A DNA stretch of 64,000 bases from Deltaproteobacteria bacterium (GTDB lineage: Bacteria; Desulfobacterota; Desulfobacteria; Desulfobacterales; Desulfosarcinaceae). Below, in pieces: positions 18,354 to 25,862 of this stretch. The number at the start of each line of letters is the position of its first letter. Position 1 is the first letter of the stretch. A program made the translations under genes and the position numbers. The notes under the pieces are model-generated. The model did no database searches. It had not been told where the DNA came from and saw only the letters and a list, made by a program, of their open reading frames with translations. The stretch spans positions 248,001 to 312,000 of the forward strand of contig JAKALP010000001.1 of NCBI GenBank assembly GCA_021824175.1. Direction: 5' to 3'.

Positions 18354-19247
18354 TTATTTCGAAGGGTCGGACAGACCGGCGTCCGCAAGGGTCTTTTTGG
18401 TGCATTCCGGACATATGCCGTGGGTGAAGGCCGCGTCGGTATGGTGAGTGATATAAGATTCGAGCTGGTTCCAATAGCCCTTGTCATCGCGAATCTTCTT
18501 GCACGAGGCGCAAATCGGCAGCAAACCGCTCAGGGTTTTGACTTTGGAAAGCGCCTCCTTGAGTTCCAGGATCACTTGGTCTTTTTCAATTTGAGCCTTT
18601 TTGCGTTCCTCCATTTCAAGCTGGATCTCCGCGTGGGCCTTCTGGATGGCCTCGGCCTGAATCTTGAGCCGGCGCCGGATATTGGAGATAAAGCCACCGA
18701 AAAAGGCAAACCAGGTCAGGACGATGCCGAAGACAATGTACAAGAAAAGTTCGTACATGACATTAAAATCCGGTCGACCCTGGAGATACTCCACCATCAA
18801 GAGCAACGAGTAAAAACCCATTACCCAGGCCACCAAGCTCAAATAGTCCCTGCGCGGCAAGCGAAGCATGCCGAAACTGAAAGAGGGAATAAAAAACAAC
18901 AGCATGGTCGGCCGCATGTTGGGGACGGCATATAGGATCACCACGATCACCAGCCCGGCATACAAGATCTGCCACCAGGTCAGGGATGGATCTGGCAATC
19001 GCAGGTTCCAGTTGGAAACGATCAAAACAAAAAAGACAATGTTTCCGCTGATCGATAACCCGATGATCAGCCACCAATGCAGGGGACTCAATCGTCCAAA
19101 GCCAAAGGTGTTTGTAACAAAAAGAGATATGATCACAATTATATAAGTCGCCATGGCCATGGCATGGCGTTTCATCCGCAACCGTTGTTGGGCTCGAATG
19201 TCCGGTTCATCCCGGCCAATGTTGGATCTCTGAATCATCGCTTGCAT
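18354..19247 (-). CDS. Membrane sensor-like protein with coiled coil and C-terminal cysteine motif
   Basis: A 297-residue protein with about six transmembrane segments in residues 28-200. A charged coiled coil (IQKAHAEIQLEMEERKKAQ and on) follows. The C-terminus contains LPICASCKKIRDDKGYWNQLE and later HGICPEC, two Cys-x-x-Cys pairs. The same C-terminal tail is common at the end of PAS, response-regulator and membrane sensor proteins of Deltaproteobacteria, and it probably binds zinc. No kinase, cyclase or receiver domain is present, so the output is unknown. The start could also be the ATG nine bases later. Confidence 0.75.
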   Translation of the reverse strand: MQAMIQRSNIGRDEPDIRAQQRLRMKRHAMAMATYIIVIISLFVTNTFGFGRLSPLHWWLIIGLSISGNIVFFVLIVSNWNLRLPDPSLTWWQILYAGLVIVVILYAVPNMRPTMLLFFIPSFSFGMLRLPRRDYLSLVAWVMGFYSLLLMVEYLQGRPDFNVMYELFLYIVFGIVLTWFAFFGGFISNIRRRLKIQAEAIQKAHAEIQLEMEERKKAQIEKDQVILELKEALSKVKTLSGLLPICASCKKIRDDKGYWNQLESYITHHTDAAFTHGICPECTKKTLADAGLSDPSK

Positions 19248-19357
19248 CCTGCCAAGACTACTATGCGCCCTTAGCGCCGCTGGTAATTTTCGGCCGATGG
19301 CACTATTTCGTCAATACTATCTCAGACCTCAACTGGGCGCAAAGGTCGCTCTTTGGA

Positions 19358-20776
19358 TCAGGGCTGCTCCAGGCAACCATCCAGATAGGCGATCATCAGC
19401 TCCTTGATCGCCTGTTGATCCACATTTTCAGCCAGGGCGCGTGTCCCGGCACCGCCATACAACGAACCACTCATGGGCACGGGGTCGGCTGGTTTGCGTG
19501 CATACGCAACGGCGGCCTTGAGATCCTGCTCAAAGGCGGCCACCACGCCGGGCTGGGTTTGCGGACCGGTGACGCACATGTGCAGGGCGCTGGGGTATTG
19601 CTGGCCGTTAAAGCGCCATCCCAACGATTTCATATGATCGTTGACATGGTAGATATCAAAGAGATCCGATGTGAAGGAAAAACAGAAGGTGGGCTTGCCC
19701 ATCAAGCGCAGCTCGGGCATGGATTGGACCACGGCCTGCATGGCAAAAGCGGTTTCGAAGATCTTCTTGGCCCGCGCCAGATAGCCTTTTCTACCAATGG
19801 ATACCATCACGGCCCAGGTGGCCGCCAGCAGCCCACCCGAACGGCTGCCGCCGATGCCCGGCGAGCCATAGATTCCGCCTTTCCAATCGGTGGTGACATA
19901 GTATTGGTACTTGCGAAATGATTTATCGCGATAGGCGGTCACCGAGGTTCCTTTGGGGCCGTACGCGTATTTGTGGGTGTCGGCTGAAATAGAGGTGACA
20001 CCGGGCAACCTGAAATCAAAGACCGGGATGTCGTAACCGAGCTGCTGGCCCCAGGGCAGGATAAAGCCGCCCAGGCAGCCATCCACATGCAGGCCGGTGC
20101 CGTGCTGGATCGCCAGATCGGATAGCTGCTCAATGGGATCAATAGTGCCATAAGGGTAGTTGCCGGCCGTGCCCACCAGCAAAATGGTGCGGTTATTGAT
20201 GTGGTCGGCCACAAAATCCAGATCTACCTGGGTGGTGTGGGGATCAGTGGGCGCCAGGATGAGTTTGATACCAAAGTAGTGGGCCGCTTTATGAAAGGCG
20301 GGGTGGGCCGTTTCCGGCAGGATCATCTCCGGCTCAGCGATCTTGCGTTCGGCTTTGTATTTATCACGATGGGCCAACACCGCTGAGATAATGCTTTCGG
20401 TGCCGCCGGAATGGATCACCCCGCAGGCACGCTGCGTGGGATCGTTTGCCTGTGCGACCGAACCGTTGAGCAGGTCCAGGGTCATGGCAATGATTTCAGA
20501 CTCAAAACGGGTCTGGCTTGGGCACATGTCCCGTTGTAATGCATTGACGTGGGAAAAGCGCTGGAATACTTCGCCGATCAGTTTGAAGATTTCGGAGTCG
20601 CCGCCGTACATGGTGCCGGAACATTTTCCGGTTTGCCACCAGACATCTTCGTTGGCAGCCATTACCCCCATCTGTTGCATCAGCTTGTCGCGTGACCAGC
20701 CTTGTTCCGGTAACTGGTGCAGGGCCCCAAACTCTTTCAGATAAGGATAGGGCCCGGTGATGGTCTTAACGGGCAT
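19358..20776 (-). CDS. PLP-dependent decarboxylase, sphingosine-1-phosphate lyase-like
   Basis: A 472-residue fold-type I PLP enzyme. HVDGCLGGF supplies the PLP-ring aspartate (Asp232) and SADTHKYAYGPKGTSV the Schiff-base lysine (Lys269). The K-Y-x-Y/A-P-K-G-T/S-S-V context and the N-terminal GTMYGGDSEI are closer to sphingosine-1-phosphate lyases than to GadB-type glutamate decarboxylases. Family members cleave phosphorylated sphingoid bases or decarboxylate aromatic or acidic amino acids. No membrane anchor is visible, unlike the eukaryotic lyase. AGGAGA precedes the start. The substrate is uncertain; no sphingolipid gene is in the window. Confidence 0.85.
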   Translation of the reverse strand: MPVKTITGPYPYLKEFGALHQLPEQGWSRDKLMQQMGVMAANEDVWWQTGKCSGTMYGGDSEIFKLIGEVFQRFSHVNALQRDMCPSQTRFESEIIAMTLDLLNGSVAQANDPTQRACGVIHSGGTESIISAVLAHRDKYKAERKIAEPEMILPETAHPAFHKAAHYFGIKLILAPTDPHTTQVDLDFVADHINNRTILLVGTAGNYPYGTIDPIEQLSDLAIQHGTGLHVDGCLGGFILPWGQQLGYDIPVFDFRLPGVTSISADTHKYAYGPKGTSVTAYRDKSFRKYQYYVTTDWKGGIYGSPGIGGSRSGGLLAATWAVMVSIGRKGYLARAKKIFETAFAMQAVVQSMPELRLMGKPTFCFSFTSDLFDIYHVNDHMKSLGWRFNGQQYPSALHMCVTGPQTQPGVVAAFEQDLKAAVAYARKPADPVPMSGSLYGGAGTRALAENVDQQAIKELMIAYLDGCLEQP

Positions 20777-21057
20777 CTCTTTCTCCTAAGCCCCCATTTC
20801 AAACCGGGGCTTCAGTGTAAAAGCCATGGGGGGATCAAAACAGCGAAAACCTCCTAATGGCCTTTGATTTGTATGAATTGAGCATACACACCTGGCGATA
20901 ATATTTCAATTCGCCATCTCCCTTTGATGCCAGGGACATCCTTGTGATAGCATCCTGACGATGGCGAAAGAGGGTATCCGACCGTGCCATGGGTGAAGCG
21001 GGATTGGGGAAGGAAATGGGGGGATATGAGTGGCGTCCAAAATGGAAAGCAAAAAGC

Positions 21058-21864
21058 ATGATGAATGGCTACAAAGAAATTTATAATACCTTACGTGCAT
21101 GGTTCTTAAATTATATTTCACGAATGGAGTGCCCGGATGAGGCCTGCCGCTTTCATTTTGACTTCAAACGGACCCACTCGTTGCGGGTCGTGGGCGAAAT
21201 CAACGCCCTGGGGCGCGCGCTGCGGCTGCCAGCCCGCGATCTACTGCTGGCCAGCACCATTGCCGTACTACACGATGTGGGGCGCTTTGAGCAGTATAAG
21301 AATTTTAGGACTTACGATGATACGGCTTCCGTGGACCATGGAGCCTTGAGCGCGCATATCCTTGGCGAAACCGATGTGCTGAATGGGTTTACTTCCCAGG
21401 AGCAGGAGATTATCCGCGGCGCCATTTACTGGCACAACAAACCGGTCTTACCCAAAGACCAGCGGGAGGAAGTGTTGTTCTTCGCCCAATTGATTCGGGA
21501 TGCGGACAAACTGGATATCTACCGGGTGGTCTCCAAGTATGGTCCCTTTGCTGAACATCCGGACGGCTCACCGCCAAAACCGTTGCAAGAAGATGTCTCG
21601 GAGCATATTTTTACTTCTCTGCTGGAAGGTCGCTCCGTGGATTATTCCCAGGTGCGAAGTGAAACCGACGCGGCCTTGGCGCGCATCTTCTGGGTATATG
21701 ACCTCAATTTTAAGCCCGCATTGCGCTTGGTGGCCAAAAGAAATTATCTCGAAGCCCTGGCCGTTCCATTGCCGGACACGCCAAGAGTGACCCGCTTGTT
21801 GACTCAGGCGCGGCAGTATCTGTCGGCCCGAGTCTGCCTGATTGAGAAAAACAAAGAGGCATAG
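21058..21864 (+). CDS. HD-domain phosphohydrolase
   Basis: From the chosen start (MMNGYKEIYN) it has about 268 residues; an upstream ATG at 20989 gives 291 residues but adds a tail without conserved features. The HD metal motif is present: HSLRV, then VLHDVGRF, then HxxxS-like SVDHGALSAHIL, and a later aspartate in QLIRDADKLDIYR. This matches HD superfamily hydrolases acting on phosphomonoesters or nucleotides. No signal or membrane segment is seen. It stands alone; substrate unknown. Confidence 0.82.
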   Translation: MMNGYKEIYNTLRAWFLNYISRMECPDEACRFHFDFKRTHSLRVVGEINALGRALRLPARDLLLASTIAVLHDVGRFEQYKNFRTYDDTASVDHGALSAHILGETDVLNGFTSQEQEIIRGAIYWHNKPVLPKDQREEVLFFAQLIRDADKLDIYRVVSKYGPFAEHPDGSPPKPLQEDVSEHIFTSLLEGRSVDYSQVRSETDAALARIFWVYDLNFKPALRLVAKRNYLEALAVPLPDTPRVTRLLTQARQYLSARVCLIEKNKEA

Positions 21865-21911
21865 GTCCCATTATAACCGGGCGGCTTAACAGGATTTCGA
21901 ATTGCGCTGAA

Positions 21912-22376
21912 CTATTTCCCCGGCTGGTCCAATGCATCGATCTGCTTTTGAAGCTCCTGAATCAGGTTATCGCGCATGCCTTTGGAAAAGGTGGGGCTTA
22001 CGGCCCGATTCTTCAATTCATCGATCTGTTTTTGCAGTCGATCCCGTTCGGCCTGTTTTTTAGCATCTTTTTGGGCTTGGGCGGCGCGCTCTTCTTCGGC
22101 CTGGCGCGCGGCAGCTTCCTGGGCTTTGCGTTGATCGCTCTCGGAGCTCTCTTGTTTTACCCGCTCCAACATCTCCTGATATTTCGGTCGAAGGTTTTCA
22201 TCCGAGGGAGTCTCGGTGCCATCGTTTTCGATTTTTTGATAATTTTTGACCCCTTCCGGGGGTTGATCACTAAAGTTTTTAACCCCTTTTTCATCGGTCC
22301 ACACATAGATAGAATCTGCAAATGCGGCGCCGGCCAGGATCAATAATGCCGCGGCCGCCGCGATGGTCTTCTTCAT
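21912..22376 (-). CDS. Exported DUF4124-domain protein with coiled coil
   Basis: A 154-residue protein with a clear signal peptide (MKKTIAAAAALLILAGAAFA) and a DUF4124 domain right after it (YVWTDEKGVKNFSDQPPEGV), a small beta domain common on exported proteobacterial proteins. The rest is a long alanine- and glutamate-rich coiled coil. GGAGGTG precedes the start. It is probably a periplasmic structural or envelope protein; the function of DUF4124 is unknown. It is convergent with the HD gene. Confidence 0.85.
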   Translation of the reverse strand: MKKTIAAAAALLILAGAAFADSIYVWTDEKGVKNFSDQPPEGVKNYQKIENDGTETPSDENLRPKYQEMLERVKQESSESDQRKAQEAAARQAEEERAAQAQKDAKKQAERDRLQKQIDELKNRAVSPTFSKGMRDNLIQELQKQIDALDQPGK

Positions 22377-22571
22377 GGAGCACCTCCACTTGGCATGGAT
22401 TATTATTCATTGGGAAAAGCGCTCCCAGTTTACCAATTTTGATGGATATTTCAATATATATGCGTGACGTACCTCATCTGTGAGGCGTTTGCTTTTTGAA
22501 GATTTATTGGATAAGTTGCGGACCAATTTCAGGTGCTTTCCCCAAAAACGCCCCGCCCCGCGGGACATCGG

Positions 22572-24221
22572 ATGGTTGACATGAAGGTTGCCCTTTTCCA
22601 GATCAATCCCTTGATCGGCGATTTCAAACGCCAGTTAGGTCGCATCCAAAGCGCCTGCGAGCAGGCCAAGGCCCTCAAGTGCGATCTGGCGGTTTTTCCG
22701 GAGCTGGCCTTATGCGGCTATCCCCCACGGGATCTATTGGAGCAGAAGGCGTTTGTGCAGGCCAGTCATCTCTGTCTGGAGCATTTGATGCGTTCGGTTA
22801 AAGGCATTGGCGTCATTTGCGGTCTGGTGATCGATAATCCCGATGACACCGGCAAACCAATGTTCAATTCGGCGGTTTTATTTGAGGATGGCAAGCGGTT
22901 GTTTCAAGTGAACAAACAGTTGCTGCCCACCTACGATGTGTTTGACGAACGGCGCCATTTCGAGCCTGGACAACCCACCCGCCCTTTTTTTTATAAAGGC
23001 TACCGGCTGGGGCTGACCATCTGCGAAGATGCCTGGAATGACAAGGATGTATTCAAGCGCCGCCTCTATGCCCTGGACCCCGTGAACCAATTGGCCCATG
23101 ACGGCGCGGATCTAATCATCAACATCTCAGCTTCCCCCTATGCCATGGGCAAACGTCAGTTTCGTGAGCGGATGTTAGCGGGCCTGGCCCGCAAGCATGG
23201 CGTGCCGTTTATTTTCGTCAATCAGGTGGGCGGTAACGATCATATCCTTTTTGATGGCGTGAGCGCGGTTTTTGATGCCAGGGGTGAGATGGTGGCCCGG
23301 GCCACGGATTTCAGCGAGGACAGTCTGGTATTTGATACCACCAGCCAAAGCGGCGGCATCCATGCGGTGGCCGAAAGCGAAACCGAAGCGGTCTTAAAAG
23401 CCTTGGTTATGGGCACGCGCGATTATGTGACCAAGTGTGGCTTTAAAAAAACCGTGGTTGGACTTTCGGGTGGCATTGATTCGGCTTTGACGACCTATAT
23501 TGCCGTGCAGGCCTTGGGCGCCCAAAATGTATCCACGGTGTTCATGCCGTCGCGTTTCACTTCGCAAGACAATTATGAGGACACGCGCCAGCTGGCCACG
23601 AACTTGGGCGTTCGCTATTCAGTGATCCCCATTGACGGTGTTTATGAAGTTTTTCTGCCCCTGTTGATGCCCCAGGCGGCCGACGCGGATTTGAGTCTGA
23701 CGGAACAGAACCTGCAGGCGCGCATCCGCGGCACTCTGCTAATGGGGATTTCCAATCGTGATGGCTGCCTGGTGCTCTCCACCGGCAATAAAAGCGAACT
23801 GGCCGTGGGCTACTGCACCCTGTACGGTGACATGAACGGTGGATTGGCGGTGATCTCCGACGTACCTAAAACCTTGGTGTATGAGATCTGCCGCCTGATC
23901 AATCGTATGGGTGAGGTCATTCCCCGACGCATCCTGGAAAAGGCCCCTTCGGCCGAACTCAAGCCCAACCAGACCGATCAGGATGATCTGCCCCCTTATG
24001 CGGTCCTGGATGCAATTTTGAAAGGCTACGTCGAGGAGACCCAATCGCCCGAGGAACTAATTGCCGCTGGTCATGATCCGCGCATCGTGAATGATGTGGT
24101 CAGCCGCATTGACCGCAACGAGTACAAGCGCCACCAGGCCGCCCCAGGCCTTAAGGTTACCGTCAAAGCCTTTGGCGAAGGACGGCGCTACCCATTGGCC
24201 AAGCGGTTTAATCCGATCTGA
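22572..24221 (+). CDS. nadE: NAD+ synthase, glutamine-hydrolysing
   Basis: A two-domain enzyme of about 549 residues. The N-terminal nitrilase-like glutaminase has its Glu-Lys-Cys triad in VFPELALCGYPPRD, NKQLLPTYDVFDE and LTICEDAWND. The C-terminal synthetase has the ATP-pyrophosphatase loop GLSGGIDSALT. It amidates nicotinate adenine dinucleotide to NAD+ using glutamine. The start was set at MVDMKVALFQINP (22572); an in-frame start at 22533 would add 13 residues outside the domain. It follows a divergent DUF4124 gene and is probably transcribed alone. Confidence 0.95.
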   Translation: MVDMKVALFQINPLIGDFKRQLGRIQSACEQAKALKCDLAVFPELALCGYPPRDLLEQKAFVQASHLCLEHLMRSVKGIGVICGLVIDNPDDTGKPMFNSAVLFEDGKRLFQVNKQLLPTYDVFDERRHFEPGQPTRPFFYKGYRLGLTICEDAWNDKDVFKRRLYALDPVNQLAHDGADLIINISASPYAMGKRQFRERMLAGLARKHGVPFIFVNQVGGNDHILFDGVSAVFDARGEMVARATDFSEDSLVFDTTSQSGGIHAVAESETEAVLKALVMGTRDYVTKCGFKKTVVGLSGGIDSALTTYIAVQALGAQNVSTVFMPSRFTSQDNYEDTRQLATNLGVRYSVIPIDGVYEVFLPLLMPQAADADLSLTEQNLQARIRGTLLMGISNRDGCLVLSTGNKSELAVGYCTLYGDMNGGLAVISDVPKTLVYEICRLINRMGEVIPRRILEKAPSAELKPNQTDQDDLPPYAVLDAILKGYVEETQSPEELIAAGHDPRIVNDVVSRIDRNEYKRHQAAPGLKVTVKAFGEGRRYPLAKRFNPI

Positions 24222-24301
24222 ACAAATTCTTCTCCTGCCTTAAGTCCCTTCGTTTCAAGCCGATAACCTATAGAGGAAGACTTTCAGGTTTGAGGTGCCC
24301 C

Positions 24302-25405
24302 ATGAAACGACATGCGATGGTTTTAATACTGGCCACGGTTCTGGGTTTGGCTTTGTGGATACCCAACACTTGGGCCGCCAGCAATAGGGCCGCGGTAATC
24401 GAAGGCGAGCCGTTGGTGCTCCATTTTACCAAAGGCCAGATGACGGTAACTGACGCGGACAAAGCCAGAATCAAACAGATGCTGGAAGACTTTAAGTTGA
24501 CGATAGGGGCCAAGATGCTGGTAGTCGGTCATACGGACAGCAGCGGTGATGAACGGGACAACCTGAAACTCTCCTATGAGCGTGCCCAGGCCGTGCGTAG
24601 GCATCTCATCAGTATCATCGGCGGTAAGATCGGTAAGGATATTTTGGCAATCGGCCGGGGTGCTGAAAATCCGGTGGCCGATAATACTAGTCAGGCCGGG
24701 CGCGCGCAGAATCGTCGGGTGGAAATCTATTTGGCCCAAGTGGTATCCGGCAACATGACAGGCAAGAACCGCCAGATTGATCCCAATAAGGCGGTGGTGG
24801 AGAAAATGGTTCAAGAAGCTCGCCTGATGTTGCGCCGTAAACAAATGCCCGAGGCCTTACAGTTATTGCATCAGGCCCATGCCCAGGGCGGTGACCGGAT
24901 CAGCAGTTGGCATGCGGTCATGGGCATTGCCGGTTACTATTCCGGTACGGATCTGGAAAAAGTGCGCATGCATTTGACATCCGCCCTGAATCTGGACCCA
25001 TTCAATCAAGAGGCCCACGATTATATGGGGCGTGTGGTGGCCAGGCAAAAGGTGGCCGCCGGAGCAGTGTCCGCCCAGATGGGACTGTCATTGTCCGATC
25101 CCATCAGCGTTCATGTCGATGCCCAAACCTATGAGTATCTGCGCTTGTTCGGTGTCCGGCCGGTCTCGCGCGATCCCATGACTCCCGGGGGACTCGATGT
25201 CTGGCACTGCCGCACTTCCCAAGGAGAGAGTGTGACCTATTATTTTGATCGCTCCGGGATCTATGAACAACTCTACGATCTGTCCAGCACAGGTGCGCCA
25301 ACACCCGATCAATCAATGTCCACGGCCGATGGCTCTTCCCCGGTTTCAACGGAGGATGCAAAGGATCATCGGCCTCGGCAGCAGAGCAGATCAACAAAAA
25401 GGTGA
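24302..25405 (+). CDS. Exported OmpA-domain (peptidoglycan-binding) protein
   Basis: About 367 residues with a signal peptide (MKRHAMVLILATVLGLALW...WAAS) directly followed by an OmpA-like domain: VVGHTDSSGDERDNLKLSYERAQAVRRHL and RAQNRRVEIYLAQV, the residues that bind diaminopimelate of peptidoglycan. The C-terminal half has TPR-like helices (MLRRKQMPEALQLLHQAHAQG) and a region ending in a low-complexity tail. The start at 24302 is preferred to 24290 because it opens a normal signal peptide. It is likely a periplasmic envelope-anchoring protein, 80 bases downstream of nadE. Confidence 0.85.
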   Translation: MKRHAMVLILATVLGLALWIPNTWAASNRAAVIEGEPLVLHFTKGQMTVTDADKARIKQMLEDFKLTIGAKMLVVGHTDSSGDERDNLKLSYERAQAVRRHLISIIGGKIGKDILAIGRGAENPVADNTSQAGRAQNRRVEIYLAQVVSGNMTGKNRQIDPNKAVVEKMVQEARLMLRRKQMPEALQLLHQAHAQGGDRISSWHAVMGIAGYYSGTDLEKVRMHLTSALNLDPFNQEAHDYMGRVVARQKVAAGAVSAQMGLSLSDPISVHVDAQTYEYLRLFGVRPVSRDPMTPGGLDVWHCRTSQGESVTYYFDRSGIYEQLYDLSSTGAPTPDQSMSTADGSSPVSTEDAKDHRPRQQSRSTKR

Positions 25406-25414
25406 ATAATTTTC

Positions 25415-25442
25415 TTGATTTCGGCTTAACAGATGTTAAAAT
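25415..25442 (+). promoter_or_regulatory. Putative sigma-70-type promoter of the cold-shock gene
   Basis: TTGATT (25415-25420) and TAAAAT (25437-25442) are 16 bases apart. Transcription from here would give a 5' leader of about 120 bases before the start at 25572, as is common for cspA-type genes. Confidence 0.5.
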
Positions 25443-25571
25443 GCCGCCAATCAATAAAGACCCGTACTTCATTGGCGGGCGGTTTCGCACTTAAGGAAAG
25501 TCCCGGCAGTCTGTGTGACATCCTCAAGTCTGAAGCTTTGAGAATTACTAGAGAAGAAAGGAGGATGTTAC

Positions 25572-25775
25572 ATGCCAAGCGGTACAGTTAAGTGGTTTAA
25601 CAGCAGCAAAGGTTACGGATTCATCGAGCAGGAAGATGGCGGACCGGATGTATTTGTACACCATTCCGGTATCAATGCTTCTGGGTTCAAATCCCTGAAT
25701 GAAGGCGAACGCGTGACCTTCGACATCCAACAGGGCCCCAAAGGCCCGGCGGCCGTCAACGTAACCGTGCGATAG
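25572..25775 (+). CDS. Cold-shock domain protein (CspA family)
   Basis: A 67-residue protein with both RNA-binding motifs of the cold-shock domain, [11 protein letters not shown] (RNP1) and DVFVHHSGI (RNP2), and the opening GTVKWFN. It binds single-stranded RNA or DNA as a chaperone of RNA structure. A strong AGGAGG precedes the start, and a long leader with its own promoter suggests post-transcriptional control. An intrinsic terminator lies directly downstream, so it is monocistronic. Confidence 0.97.
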   Translation: MPSGTVKWFNSSKGYGFIEQEDGGPDVFVHHSGINASGFKSLNEGERVTFDIQQGPKGPAAVNVTVR

Positions 25776-25795
25776 CTATCGACCTAGATCATTCC

Positions 25796-25834
25796 ATGGG
25801 CATGCCCTCAATCCGACGGCATGCCCATTTTTTT
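25796..25834 (+). terminator. Intrinsic terminator of the cold-shock gene
   Basis: ATGGGCATGCC pairs with GGCATGCCCAT around an 11-base loop and is followed by seven T on the plus strand. It does not suit the convergent kinase gene, whose strand has no T-run after the stem. Confidence 0.9.
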
Positions 25835-25862
25835 GTCAGGTTGGCGTGTAGGTGGTCATCCG

